Assembly: GCA_030248195.1 (NCBI GenBank)
Contig: JASAND010011024.1
Location: forward strand, 33,165-97,164
Length of the DNA: 64,000 nucleotides
Reading direction: 5' to 3'
From: Trissonchulus latispiculum
Lineage: Eukaryota > Nematoda > Enoplea > Enoplida > Ironidae
How positions within the stretch are numbered: position 1 is the stretch's first letter; every line of letters starts with the position of its first letter. The position numbers and the translations under genes were made by a program. Below are positions 47,139 through 58,390 of this stretch, in pieces. The notes below the pieces were generated by a model. The model was not told the DNA's origin and made no database searches. It saw only the letters and a program-made list of their open reading frames with translations.

Positions 47139-48250
47139 TAGTCAAGCGGGAAAAAAAAACCCACTCGCCAATGCGGGAAAAAAAAACCCACCCCCAGTGT
47201 GGGCTTACCGGTATGAGCTATCTAGGATTTTAATAGCCTATCTTGAAGAGCATCCAAAATAACCCTGGAGGGTGTATTATGGTAGCTCCCACTGCTTCCC
47301 TACAATTTTTTTGGGACTTTGAAATTTTTGGAAATTTTGGTCCGACCAAGTGCCGAAATTTGGCAAACTTTGCCGGGCCACCCTGAACTACTGGAAAGAC
47401 TTAGACCAAAGCGGATTATATGTACCTGTAGGGCATCTGTTGCGCTTCATGATGATATATGTCACACTGCTCTGACCCCTCCGGTGCGACCTGGGGGTGA
47501 CCTGGAGTTGGCGGGAAAAAAAACCCACGGCGGGAAAAAAACCCACTTTTCAAAATTAAATTTTTTTTCCAACCATTGACCGGAAAGGTCAAACCAATAC
47601 ATACATTTGTTTAATAGAGCCTATAGATTAAATTGGTATAGGTTTTACCTGGGTTCGTACTGTTATGGGTGGTCCAGGGGGTCTAAATCGGACACTGTGC
47701 CATTTCAAGCCAAAATTTCAATTTTGACCAAAAATGCTTATTTTTGCCTTAAAATGGGTCTAGTTTGGCACGAAATACAAGAAAAACACGTTTTCTACAC
47801 GATAGGATGCTTAAACTACCGAAAATAAACAATTTTAAAAAATTTCCAAAATTTGCCTATGTTTATGTGTTAAAGATACAACATTTTCAAATGACCATAT
47901 GACCTCAATTTTAATACAAAAACTAATATATTTTGATGCAGTTGTACTAAAAACAACCCGCTCTTTCATTTGGAATGGTTAGAAATGCTCCTGGCAGCTT
48001 GCCAAAAATTTTTTGGGGTGGGTTTTTTTTTCCCGCATATGGGTTTTTTTTCCCGCATTGGGTTTTTTTTTCCCGCCAGTTTGGGACAATTTTTCTCGCT
48101 AACGGCACACCCTACAGAGGTGTTCTATAGCTCATAAGAAAGCTTACGACTAGGCCTAGCTACCTGTATAATCAGCATTTCGATATGTCAAACCATTAAA
48201 AAGTTCTGGCCAAAAATCTGAAAAGTGGGTTTTTTTTTCCCGCTTGACTA
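47139..48250. mobile_element. TA-flanked element with CGGGAAAAAAAAACCCAC arrays
   Basis: The inverted ends TAGTCAAGCGGGAAAAAAA are bordered by TA. Two or three direct copies of CGGGAAAAAAAAACCCAC follow inside each end (47147-47192; 48019-48076 and 48225-48243), with more inside near 47512-47550. The corresponding place in the duplicate block (53665-53685) lacks it, confirming a discrete 1.1-kb insertion. TA target use suits Tc1/mariner-type elements, but the surrounding TATATA makes the exact duplication ambiguous. Confidence 0.82.
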
Positions 48251-48766
48251 TACGTACTCATTGAATACAGTTGTTTGCATATACGTACTCTGTTAGACTG
48301 GCTAGAAATACATATGTGCGTAAATTATCATCATTTAACTGCGGCAAGCAACGAGAAGAGATCTAAGGACATGAGGCTAAAGCTATTGGTTCAAGCAGGG
48401 AGGAAATAGAGGTCAGAGTCCTACGATTATTCTTGAAATATATATAAATTTTCCGTATAAATGAATAAAGCGCACTGGTTAGTATAAAACGTTTCTCGAA
48501 GAAAAAGTTTAAACTAAACGTAGCGTGGATTGATATGTATACTGATATACATTTATAAACCGCGAATATGGGTTGTTCGGCGAAGCTGTGCCCATATTAA
48601 TTCGCTCACAACCTAGTCCTCTTCTATTGTTGAACCTAGCCCCATATTAAGCATTTTAAAAACTAGTCCTCTCTTGATTTTGCAACCTCACCATCACCCA
48701 TATTACTTTTTTCATGCTCCACAGGAGCATTTTTGTTTCTTGTATAGGTATATATGGCCAGAGACT

Positions 48767-49159
48767 CAGGGTTGGGTTTTTTCCGGGAAAAAATTATTGC
48801 GGAAAAAACTAGTTTTTTTTCCGGTTTTTTCCGGCTTTTTCCAGTATTTTTACGTTTTTTCCGATATCACCAAAGGTGTCAAACTGTTTCTGGAGCGCCA
48901 GAATTGAGCAAATTTTAATGAATTTAAGCTTTTAAACGTATTTTCATGGGATAAACTATAAACACAGGCGATTATAAAGAATTTCTAGATTTTTTTGGAA
49001 AAATTTAAAAATTTTCCCAAAATTTCCAATTTTACTGCTAATTTTTCAAAAAATTTTCAACTTTTCGGAAAAAACTAGCGAGTGTTTTTTCCGAAGCCTG
49101 CGGAAAAAAACGGAAAAAAACCGTTTTTTTCCGGTAGTTTTTTCCGGTGCCCATCCCTG
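48767..49159. mobile_element. hAT-like element with GGAAAAAA arrays, unit 1
   Basis: The ends CAGGGTTGGG and, inverted on the right, CAGGGATGGG are followed by TTTTTTCCGG-type repeats on both sides. Flanking CCAGAGACT and CCAGAGATT suggest an imperfect target duplication. The unit 2 copy is 54191-54583. Confidence 0.7.
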
Positions 49160-49258
49160 CCAGAGATTGTTTGAAATTAAGATCTGTGCTTTTCAGTGTG
49201 TTTTCTGACAAAATAATATATATGGGTTTTTCTGAAAATAGATTTTTAGGTTTTTGTT

Positions 49259-49292
49259 ATTATGTAGGGGCGCGATAGCGCCCCTACATAAT
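49259..49292. repeat. Terminal hairpin starting duplication unit 2
   Basis: Identical to 44409-44442. After ATATGGG it is interrupted by the insertion beginning at 49298; homology to unit 1 resumes at 51152. Confidence 0.95.
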
Positions 49293-49297
49293 ATGGG

Positions 49298-51151
49298 CAG
49301 GGCTTCAACTATCCCTATATTCCTATTTTTTCCCTATTTTTTCGGAGTCGCCCTATTTTTCCCTATATTGAGTGAAATCGCCCTATTTTCCCCTATTTTT
49401 AGGACAAAATGTTAAATTTCTACCTTTACAAAAGTAAACGTTTTTGCGTAAACACTTGAGGTCAATTTTTAAATATTCAAAAAATTTTGCCTGCGGCGCA
49501 TTGTCTTTTTAATGCAGACGCATATAAGCAGCTTTTTATTAGAGCTTATTATGCTTATTAGCTTATTAAGCTTATTAGCTTATTTATTAGAGATTATTTA
49601 TTATTCGTTTATATATGCTTTCTATATTTAATTTGAAATTTATTAGTTACATATTAAATTTAACTTTAACTCAATTTAAACCTATTTTAAATTTAAGAAG
49701 ATGGCAGTTTTTGTTGATTTTACTAAAATCTTTTCAAAATAATATGCTACAGCTGCCTAAGTGGTTTGTAGCAACAGAAGCAGCAAGTCTTGGGCTTTCG
49801 GGCGATGTGCACCTTACGGCGGGGGCAGTGCTCTCGATTTTATAGGCCTCGTGGATGCCCTAAACCTTTAGTAACTAAATGTCTCCACTCAATTCATTCA
49901 AATGTGGTATGCAATGCAATGTGTTCCGACATGTGTTAAACCAAACCTAGATCCATGGAAAATTAGGAATACGTTTCTGCAGCCAAAATTTTTGAAAATT
50001 GGAAATTCGCATAAATTTAATCTTGACTAGGAATAATCGGTCTGCGAATTTTCAAAATCGCTTCGCCCAGATCGAGCTACTACTGAAAGTATATATATAC
50101 GTGCTGTCACTGACGCTGCGTATGTACAATGACAACCTCGTTGTAATGCTTTACCTGTTTTCAATGATTTACGTATATATATATATACACTTTTGTTAAC
50201 AGAATTTGTTTTTTTGCTAACAGTTTCCAAAAGTCGCCATTCTTTGAAAATTTCATACAGGGTTCGTTTTTTCCGGAAAAAAATTGAGGAAAAGTTGTTT
50301 TTTGCTTTTTAAATTAGTTTTTAAAATTGCCTTGATTTTTCCCAATATATACTTCCCCTGCTCCGGTACTGGTAAAATGGCCGAATTTGAACGAATTTGA
50401 GCTGTATCTTTAGCTGCAGTTTTAAGCAGAGATATATACGCACCAGGGGTGGGATCTTATCCTGGCCGTGATTGGGTCAAGGCCTGAAATTTGTGGTCCA
50501 AATTCAAATTTTTTGAAAAATTCAGATTTTGTGATTGAAGAAAACAAACGCAATGCAATGAAAAATATATACGGACGCTCCTGTTTTTTCCTTCAAATCC
50601 GTGAGAAATCTTACGATTTCTAATGTGTACATCTAATTATAATGTAATTCTAATCTAATGTATGTAATTTACCGAATTTTTGTCGTTCGAAATTTAAAAA
50701 TTTTGGTCAAAATATGTCCGACATATTACATACATTAAAAGATGTCACTAAATTTTGGCCCGACCGGGAGCTCGAGACCGGGGCATGACCACCGGGACCA
50801 GGTACATCCCTGATTTGTTGTGGAAGGAAATTTTTGGAATTTTCGGAAAATTTCAAAAACTTTAAATTTTCGTTTGTGACCGCTAATTTTGCTGAAATAT
50901 TATAACTTGTCGAAAAACTGTATATAACCGAGAATTTTACGAATTCTGAAAATACCTGAAAAAACCTGGTTTAGGTTTCGTTGTGCCTTAGTTTCCTGGC
51001 TCCGTAAAACCAGTGTACATGAAAAACCATGTCTTGTGGCTAGAAGCTCGTTTGTGACAGGAATAAAGTATCCCTATATTTCGCCCTATATTTTTGTGGT
51101 AAAATCCCTATATTTAACCCTATTTTTTAATTTTCCGCGGTTGAGGCACTG
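49298..51151. mobile_element. Insertion with CCCTATATTT-rich ends (probable hAT-like)
   Basis: Comparing the two duplication units places a 1.85-kb insertion here. The ends CAGGGCTTCAAC and, inverted on the right, CAGTGCCTCAAC match at 10 of 12 bases. TATGGG occurs on both sides, a partial duplication of TATGGGTA. Both ends contain CCCTAT-type repeats, in the same orientation (49308-49402, 51070-51125). No transposase is seen; the interior is AT-rich. Confidence 0.65.
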
Positions 51152-51769
51152 TATGGGTATAAAGGCGTCTGCGCGGCCCCCTGGAGACCGTGTTGGCCTG
51201 GTGCCAGCTAATTAGAGGTCCGGGAGTGGTAAAAAGGTTACCATCGTAAACAACTCGAGTAGTACTACAAGTACCACCATACTTTTGGTTCGAATTCGAA
51301 ACTTCGAATTTTTGCACTAGGCGATAGTTACCGTGCGTTTGTTTTTTTTCTCGGTGAATAACGCTTATTGGAAATGCATTTTACGGCTAAGTGTTGGAAC
51401 GATGTGGGCATTTTGGCACCATACTACTATTATATGTTGGTAGACAGGATCCCCCCATGCTACCTTTTTTGGTCATTTTGGCACCTGGCCAATTTTGGCT
51501 CTGTGCCAAGGTCCCAAAGTCGGACTTTCGCTATTTTTCGCAAATTTTGGTCACACTTTTCTAGAACTGGGTAGAAGCTGGAGAGGTCTAGTATCTTTTG
51601 TTGAAAATTACCAGTAGGGGTGCATAAAGTAACGAGGGGGATTTTTTAATTTTGCTCCCTAGCTTTCAGGAGATGGGCCCAAACTTTGCATTTTTTTGGC
51701 CTGTTTGGGCGAAAAGTTTCTAAGTCCCACTTTTACTAGAAATGGCATAAAAGTCACTAAAAATGGCGT

Positions 51770-52760
51770 TTTTCGGTCTTGGGGTGGTGCCCATATATAG
51801 TAAATCGGGGTCGCTGAAAACGATGAGCATACTGCCGATACCGCCCGAAGTGACCACTGGTCAGCATGGCTCCCGTGGTTCCTCGCCCAGGGTCAAAGTT
51901 GGGAAAACTCACTCTAAACAGCGTTTTTCGGCGTCTTGGTCGGGGGCATATATAGTAAATCGACTATGCTCGTTTCAATGGGCATATCGCCGAAACCAAC
52001 GGAAGTGACCACTGGCCACTACAGCCTACGGGGCCTATTGACCACTGGTCAAACGGCCTAAAACTGCGTTTTTCGGCGTTTTGGTCGGGGGCATATAGAG
52101 TAAATCGACTACGCTCGTTTCAATGGGCATATCGCCGAAACCGACGGAAGTGACCACTGGTCACTACAGCCTATGGGGCCTATTGACCACTGGTCAAACG
52201 GCCTAAAACTGCGTTTTTCGGCATTTTGGGCGGGGGCATGTATAGTAAATCGACTACGCTCGTTTCAATGGGCATATCGCCGAAACCGACGGAAGTGACC
52301 ACTGGTCACTACAGCCTATGGGGCCTATTGACCAGTGGTCACACGGCCTAAAACTGCGTTTTTCGCATTTTGGGCGGGGGCATATAGAGTAAATCGACTA
52401 CGCTCGTTTCAATGGGCATATCGCCGAAACCGACGGAAGTGACCACTGGTCAAACGGCCTAAAACTGCGCTTTGGCGGTTTGGTAGGGGGCATATATAGT
52501 AAACCGACTACGCTCGTTTCAATGGGCATATCGCCGAAACCGACGGAAGTGACCACTGGTCACTACAGCCTACGGGCCCTATTGACCACTGGTCAAACGG
52601 CCTAAAACAGCGTTTTTCGGCGTTTTGGTCGGGGGCATTTATAGTAAATCGACTACGCTCGTTTCAATCGGCATATTGCCGAAACCAACGGAAGTGACCA
52701 CTGCTCACTACGGCCAACCACTGGTCAAACGGCCTAAAACAGCGTTTTGGGATGAACCGG
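51770..52760. repeat. Minisatellite with GACCACTGGTC palindromes, unit 2
   Basis: The same array as 45060-46175 but with about seven units instead of eight, and a different distribution of the shortened units. Confidence 0.9.
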
Positions 52761-52983
52761 ATTTAGAGTTACCGTTCGTTCGCTTCGAATGGCACTCAAA
52801 AAATATGTCTGTAGTCAGCGCTTATATTTAAATGGCTGAAATTATTGTTAACTGGATCACTGCTGTCATGGCTTACTTAGCCTGATTTGCAGGTTGTGTA
52901 TATATAGTTTATATGCTTACACAAATGGCGTAATGTCATGATGCATTAGACGCTTCGAGGAGAATCTTTAAAAGGACAGAAGG

Positions 52984-54167
52984 ACAAGAAACAAAAATGC
53001 TCCTGTGGAGCATGAAAAAAGTAATATGGGTGATGGTGAGGTTGCAAAATCAAGAGAGGACTAGTTTTTAATAGAGATGCACCGGGGCCGCCACTACCGG
53101 GGCCGGGGCCGGGGCCACCTTGGCCCCGGTACCGGGGCCGGGGCCTGGAAATTGGGGGTCCAAATCGAAAATTTTTAAAAATTTTCTGGAAAATTTAAAT
53201 TTTGCGATAATTTTTGATATGCAAACGTTGCTATCCTTGTTTTCATTAATATCGGCGCAAAAACAAACGATTTTTAACACTTTTTGACTTTCGAAAATTC
53301 AAAATTTTGGTCAAAAAATGTCAAAAATTCACAAAATTTTGCTAATTTTTGGCCCTGGTCGGTACCGGGGCCTGACCACCGGGGCCGGGGCCGGGGCCTG
53401 ACTACCGGGGCAGGGGCCGGAGCCGGGGCCTGGCCCCGGGGCCGGGGCCTGGCCCCGGGGCCGGGGCCAGGCCCCGGAGCATCCCTCGTTTTTAAAATGC
53501 TTAATATGGGGCTAGGTTCAAAAATAGAAGAGGACTAGGTTGTGAGCGAATTAATATGGGCACAGCTTCGCCGAACAACCCATATTCGCGGGATTTCACG
53601 CTTCGTCTTAGCTTTTGTCGCATACAGAGCTATCAATTTCAGTCAGTAATAAGAAAGTTAAGAAGTTGAATATATACGTACTCATTGAATACAGTTGTTT
53701 GCATATACGTACTCTGTTAGACTGGCTAGGAATACATATGTGCGTAAATTATCATCATTTAACTGCGGCAAGCAACGAGAAGAGATCTAAGGACATGAGG
53801 CTAAAGCTATTGGTTCAAGCAGGGAGGAAATAGAGGTCAGAGTCCTACGATTATTCTTGAAATATATATAAATTTTCCGTATAAATGAATAAAGCGCACT
53901 GGTTAGTATAAAACGTTTCTCGAAGAAAAAGTTTAAACTAAACGTAGCGTGGATTGATATGTATACTGATATACATTTATAAACCGCGAATATGGGTTGT
54001 TCGGCGAAGCTGTGCCCATATTAATTCGCTCACAACCTAGTCCTCTTCTATTTTTGAACCTAGCCCCATATTAAGCATTTTAAAAACTAGTCCTCTCTTG
54101 ATTTTGCAACCTCACCATCACCCATATTACTTTTTTCATGCTCCACAGGAGCATTTTTGTTTCTTGT
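52984..54167. mobile_element. Long-TIR element, copy in duplication unit 2
   Basis: Nearly identical to 46413-48743 but without the 1.1-kb insertion, and with a shorter GGGGCC MITE in the left arm. Confidence 0.82.
53072..53487. mobile_element. hAT MITE with GGGGCC arrays, unit 2
   Basis: The same insertion as 46501-46949 (same GTTTTTAA duplication at 53064-53071 and 53488-53495), inherited through the segmental duplication. The terminal arrays differ in length and phase. The last base has changed from A to C. Confidence 0.9.
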
Positions 54168-54190
54168 ATAGGTATATATGGCCAGAGACT

Positions 54191-54583
54191 CAGGGTTGGG
54201 TTTTTTCCGGGAAAAAATTATTGCGGAAAAAACTAGTTTTTTTTCCGGTTTTTTCCGGCTTTTTCCAGTATTTTTACGTTTTTTCCGATATCACCAAAGG
54301 TGTCAAACTGTTTCTGGAGCGCCAGAATTGAGCAAATTTTAATGAATTTAAGCTTTTAAACGTATTTTCATGGGATAAACTATAAACACAGGCGATTATA
54401 AAGAATTTCTAGATTTTTTTGGAAAAATTTAAAAATTTTCCCAAAATTTCCAATTTTACTGCTAATTTTTCAAAAAATTTTCAACTTTTCGGAAAAAACT
54501 AGCGAGTGTTTTTTCCGAAGCCTGCGGAAAAAAACGGAAAAAAACCGTTTTTTTCCGGTAGTTTTTTCCGGTGCCCATCCCTG
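54191..54583. mobile_element. hAT-like element with GGAAAAAA arrays, unit 2
   Basis: Duplicate of 48767-49159. Homology between the two units ends about 12 bases beyond it. Confidence 0.7.
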
Positions 54584-54659
54584 CCAGAGATTGTTAGTAG
54601 TATATAGAGGGCATTTGGGCTCACATTAGGGGGGGGTACAATGGGGTACGTGGAGTGTG

Positions 54660-54855
54660 TGGAGTGGTGGAGCGGTGGCTCGCGTACCCCCTCCTAACTT
54701 GTGGCTCACGTACCCCCTCCTAACTTGTGGCTCACGTACCCCCTCCTAACTTGTGGCTCACGTACCCCATCCTAATTTGTGGACTGCGTACCCCCTCCTA
54801 ACTTGTGGACTGCGTACCCCCTCCTAACTTGTGGCTCGTGTACCCCCTCCTGATG
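54660..54855. repeat. 26-bp minisatellite, about seven copies
   Basis: Units GTGGCTCACGTACCCCCTCC plus TAACTT, with CTCACG changed to ACTGCG in some. Confidence 0.92.
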
Positions 54856-55372
54856 TTGAGGCGCGGGATTTAGAGGGATTAAGTAGGATTAACGTTAAAA
54901 ATAGCACTAGAGAGCCGGGAAAAACCTCTCTAGGGGTTTTCGGGGTTGCAGAACCAGAATTTGCAATCAGATTATGTCTAAGTGCAGGGGATTTGTAGGA
55001 TTTGTGGGATAAAGTGGGATTAACCCTAAAAATAGCACTAGAGAGCCGGGAAAAACGCGCCCTAAGGGTTTTCAAGGTTGCAGAACCAGAATTTGCAATC
55101 AGATTAAGTCTAAGTGCAGGGGATATACAGGATGTGTGAGATTAAGTAGGATTAATTCTAAAAATGGGCCTAGAGAGCCGGGGAAAAGTCTGTCTAGAGG
55201 TTTTCGAGGTCGTAGAATCAGAATTTGCTATTGGATTACAGCTACTCCCAGGGGATATGTAAGATTAAGTAGGATTAACTCTAAATATTGCCCTTGAGAG
55301 CCAGGGAAAAGCTCTCCCTGAGGATTTTCGAGGTCGTAGAATCCAAATCTGTGCTTAGCAACAGTATACCTA
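54856..55372. repeat. About 130-bp tandem repeat, four copies
   Basis: Units contain GGGATTAAGTAGGATTAA, TAAAAATAGCACTAGAGAGC, CGGGAAAA, GGTTTTCGGGGTTGCAGAA and CAGAATTTGCAATCAGATTA. Copies become more diverged to the right. Confidence 0.88.
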
Positions 55373-56838
55373 ACTTTCAATACGGTATGACCTGTTGTTT
55401 GACTATCCTAATTTTGAAATCCATAAGCCCTTCTAGTGTTTAACCAAGACTTACATCATTAAACTCACCCATTATCCTTGCAGACCGGAGATGTATACCA
55501 CAGAAATCACCTTGGGTGTAGTGAGTATGAAAATAATAAAATATAATAATAATAATAATAATCGTAAAACAGAAAGCCAGAAATAGGAACCAAATGTTAA
55601 TGGCGCCTAGTTCCTTACTTCTGACCTCGTGTTTTAATAAACCAATGAAAATAAATGATTTAAAATAAATGAGAAAATATTCAGTCCTAAAACAGAAAAA
55701 CAATAGATATTTATAATTTGGTGGCAGTTAAGATAATGAAAGAAAGCTAAATAAATGACAGAAAGTGAAAAAATATGTAGAAGCACAAAAGAAACGAAGT
55801 TATAAAAATTGAAAGTGCTATATAAAAAATTGCGTTAAGAAAATGAGATGAGAAGATGATGATAGAGGCAAGTAGCCAGAATTTGTTTTATTTAAAAACC
55901 AGCACAAACAGTCTAATTAGTCAAATAAGCTAAAAAAGCTAAGCTAAATGAATGGCAGGCAGTGAAAGCACAAAAGAAATGAAGTTTTAAAAACTGAAAG
56001 TGTTATATAAAAATTAGTTACGAAAATGATATTAGAAAAAGATGATAGAGGCAACTAGCCCGAATGTATGTTATTGAAAAACCAACGCAAAAACTATATA
56101 AACTACCGTCAAATAAGCTAAAAAAGCTAAGCTAAATAAATGGCAGGCAGTGAAAAATGGTTATCTTTTGATTAAACTTTTCGTTGCTTCTCTATTTGTG
56201 CAACTGCATGGGAAATTGGTTTTATGTTATCAGTGCTGCTGGCGTAAACAGGACAGTCATTTTTATCAGTTTTTGTACAAGCTTGTGCCACGTAGGCGTT
56301 GCACTATTTTTCAAATTCTTAATCTTTCTTAGTTATTTTTTCAGTTATTTTTCGTAGTTTTTTCTTTTAAATCTTGTTTTGTTACGGAACTTAGTACGAT
56401 TTGTTTTATGAGCTTCTTAGAATAGGTAGCTATATATATGTAATAAAATGAATAATTTAATTAAATGAATGAAAAATGAATAATTCTTCTGTTCTAATTT
56501 ATAGTGAAAATAGTTTCTTAATGTGTAATGAAAATATATCAGTTGTGATGTACAAATCTATTTTAGCACTTAAAAACTAATTTCTGAAATGTGTAATGAA
56601 AATTAAGGTGTTACAAACCATTTTACAGTATTACTTATTCTGTCTGTTTTTGTTAACGTGTAAAATTACTATACACCTCCATTTTCGCATAAACATGACA
56701 CCTATACAAAAAAGAGATGAAAATCATGAAAGAACAGTAATTATGAGCCCCAACTCTATTTATTTTGCGGCCTGGTTTTGTTCACTGACTTCGATATTCA
56801 CAGAAAACATTTTTATTTTTCGTTAATATTATGCAACG
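55373..56838. other. AT-rich gene-free interval with a two-copy repeat
   Basis: 55742-55955 and 55956-56150 are diverged direct copies (AGCTAAATAAATGGCAGGCA with GTGAAA, AAGATGATAGAGGCAA.TAGCC). An (AAT)n run is at 55545-55562. The sequence right of about 56600 may include the 3' untranslated region of the minus-strand Tribbles gene. Confidence 0.5.
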
Positions 56839-58093
56839 CTAATTAAACATAGACACGGAATCAGTTGGAAGATACATTTCCCATTCATCAACTTGGTTTT
56901 CAGTGTCTGAGTCACACAGCCTTTGGGCTTCTGGGGAATTAACACGATGAAACCACGGATGGGATAAAAGTTGAATGGCGGCAGGGCGCTCCTCCGGTCT
57001 GAAGCGTATTAAAGCTCTAATTAGGAATTTCAGTTCTTGCGAAATGTTAGCATTTTCTGGGATGCAAAATTGACCGCGACGAATGCTGTTTATTAATTCA
57101 CAAGGGGTGGATCCGTAGAAAGGATAGTGGCCAAGGGACATGACGAACATTAGTACACCAAAAGACCAGATATCTTCTGGTTTCCCCGCATAACTAGGCG
57201 TTTCTAATGTTAGCAGTTGGGGACTGACATAAGCGGGGCAGCCACAACGTCCTGACAATTGATCATTGTCATAAGTTGGACAAATGTGGATTTCGTCCAA
57301 ATTGCGTAGTCTTAGCTGTGTTCTGAAATAAAAACGGTAAACTTCACAAAAATGTTAGTTGCCAGCAATTACTGAAGGAACAATATTAAAAAAATTTTAG
57401 CTATGAAACTAAGCTGACCTCTTTTGGTCCACAAAGACCCACTGCAGTAGCCTGATGTCACGTAAACATATGCCCTTGATATGGCACAATGTTATCGTCT
57501 GTAAAATCTGGAAACTGAGACATCTGATTTCATTTTCAGGTAGACATTTGTTTCCACGAACATATGCATGCAAATCGCCATAATGCTGAGGCATCAGTAC
57601 GACATATTTTCCTTTACGTAGATCCATGCGTGCTTCTGAAATAAAGCATTTTAAATTTTAAATATAATTATTTTAAAACATAAAAATTCCAGCATTAGAT
57701 TTTTTGAATCGTATACAACTTATTTTGTTTCCTTGCATTTAAAAGTTTTCACCTTTTGGAATTACTCGGTAATGAGCTTCAGGATCAGCATAAATTGATT
57801 CAACAGAGCACTTATCGTTTAGACGTTCAGCGGTTTGAACGAATCTTTGGTAACCAAACTTGTCCAACACCTAAAAATTTATTTAATGCAATTAACATAT
57901 AGGTGCTTATGCAGTTGTTTTTCAAAAAAGTGTATTAGTAGGCAAAGGAGGCTTCTTCACAGCTTTTGACACACTATTCATTTAAAAACCGCTTTAACCG
58001 GAACTACAACTTACAACGGAGATGAGTTTTTCATTCATCGCGGTATAATCTCCAGGCATTGCCTCCAAGTATTTTCCTACAAATATGAGGACT
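56839..58093 (-). CDS. Tribbles-family pseudokinase (5' end not found)
   Basis: Four minus-strand exons join in frame: 58015-58093, 57753-57870, 57419-57635 and 56839-57322 (stop), about 299 residues, with introns of 144, 117 and 96 bp in phases 0, 1 and 2. Tribbles proteins are catalytically weak scaffolds that bring substrates to the COP1 ubiquitin ligase and bind MAPKKs. Family signatures are clear: HYGDLHAYVRG; a degenerate catalytic loop CHIKGICLRDIRLLQWVF, where animal Tribbles have LRDLKLRKF; DQKRTQLRLRNLDE in place of the DFG segment; then GCPAYVSPQLL, DIWSFGVLMFVM, RRGQFCIPEN and HPWF. The catalytic-loop Lys is Arg here. The C-terminal tail has no DQxVP COP1-binding motif that I can see. 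The N-lobe exons are less certain, and no initiating exon was identified upstream of 58093. TRIB1/2/3-type assignment is not possible. Confidence 0.88.
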
Positions 58094-58289
58094 CTGCAAG
58101 CAAAATTTAGATTAAGCTGGTAAGCAAATTTGAAGTGATGAAAAAAGGCAGTTTACATTATTTCCAAATTTTATATCAGCAACTGTGTAACATGAAATAA
58201 CTTTTACGATGTAAAGCAATTTGCAGCTCACTTTTTAAATCTCCCTTACAGTCACATGCCGACACGACGCAATTGACTTTTACTAACTA

Positions 58290-58390
58290 CTGCACACTTT
58301 TGTTTACACTGTGAGTCATCATTGTAATCATGTATTGATAAGATTGACACGTGACTGGCACGGTGCCAAACAAAATTCACCAATTGCACA
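58290..58390. promoter_or_regulatory. Partial copy of the CACGTGAC/TGAGTCA repeat upstream of Tribbles
   Basis: TTTTGTTTACACTGTGAGTCATC and CACGTGACTGGCACGGT repeat words found in the 60030-60440 array. The site lies about 200-300 bp upstream of the first recognised Tribbles exon, so a promoter role is possible but inferred. Confidence 0.4.

Larger units (their letters stand above)
46413..48743. mobile_element. Long-TIR element, copy in duplication unit 1
   Basis: Inverted arms start ACAAGAAACAAAAATGCTCC and include the hairpin ATGCTCCTGTGGAGCAT, TAATATGGGTGATGGTGAGG, AGAGGACTAGTTTTTAA and TTCGCCGAACAACCCATATT. The left arm is split by the GGGGCC MITE (46501-46949). The loop holds a further insertion (47139-48250). 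The unit 2 copy is 52984-54167 and a diverged relative is at 13044-13752. Confidence 0.82.
44409..54595. repeat. Tandem segmental duplication of a hairpin-led block
   Basis: Unit 1 runs from the hairpin at 44409 to about 49258. Unit 2 begins with an identical hairpin at 49259, is interrupted by an insertion (49298-51151), then repeats unit 1 from 51152 to about 54595 with few mismatches by eye. Both units contain, in order, the element body, the palindrome-bearing minisatellite, the long-TIR element with its GGGGCC MITE, and the GGAAAAAA element. They differ in minisatellite copy number, MITE internal length and presence of the 47139-48250 insertion. Confidence 0.88.

Noticed and set aside
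49298..51151. LTR retrotransposon from the CCCTAT-rich direct repeats at both ends
   Set aside because: The repeats are short and diverged, with no TG...CA ends, primer-binding site or gag/pol; the inverted CAG.GC.TCAAC ends fit a DNA element better.
44409..54595. CRISPR-like or rDNA-like interpretation of the regular repeats
   Set aside because: Unit lengths are uneven, spacers are not unique, there are no RNA-gene signatures, and the region is clearly transposons and minisatellites in a eukaryote.
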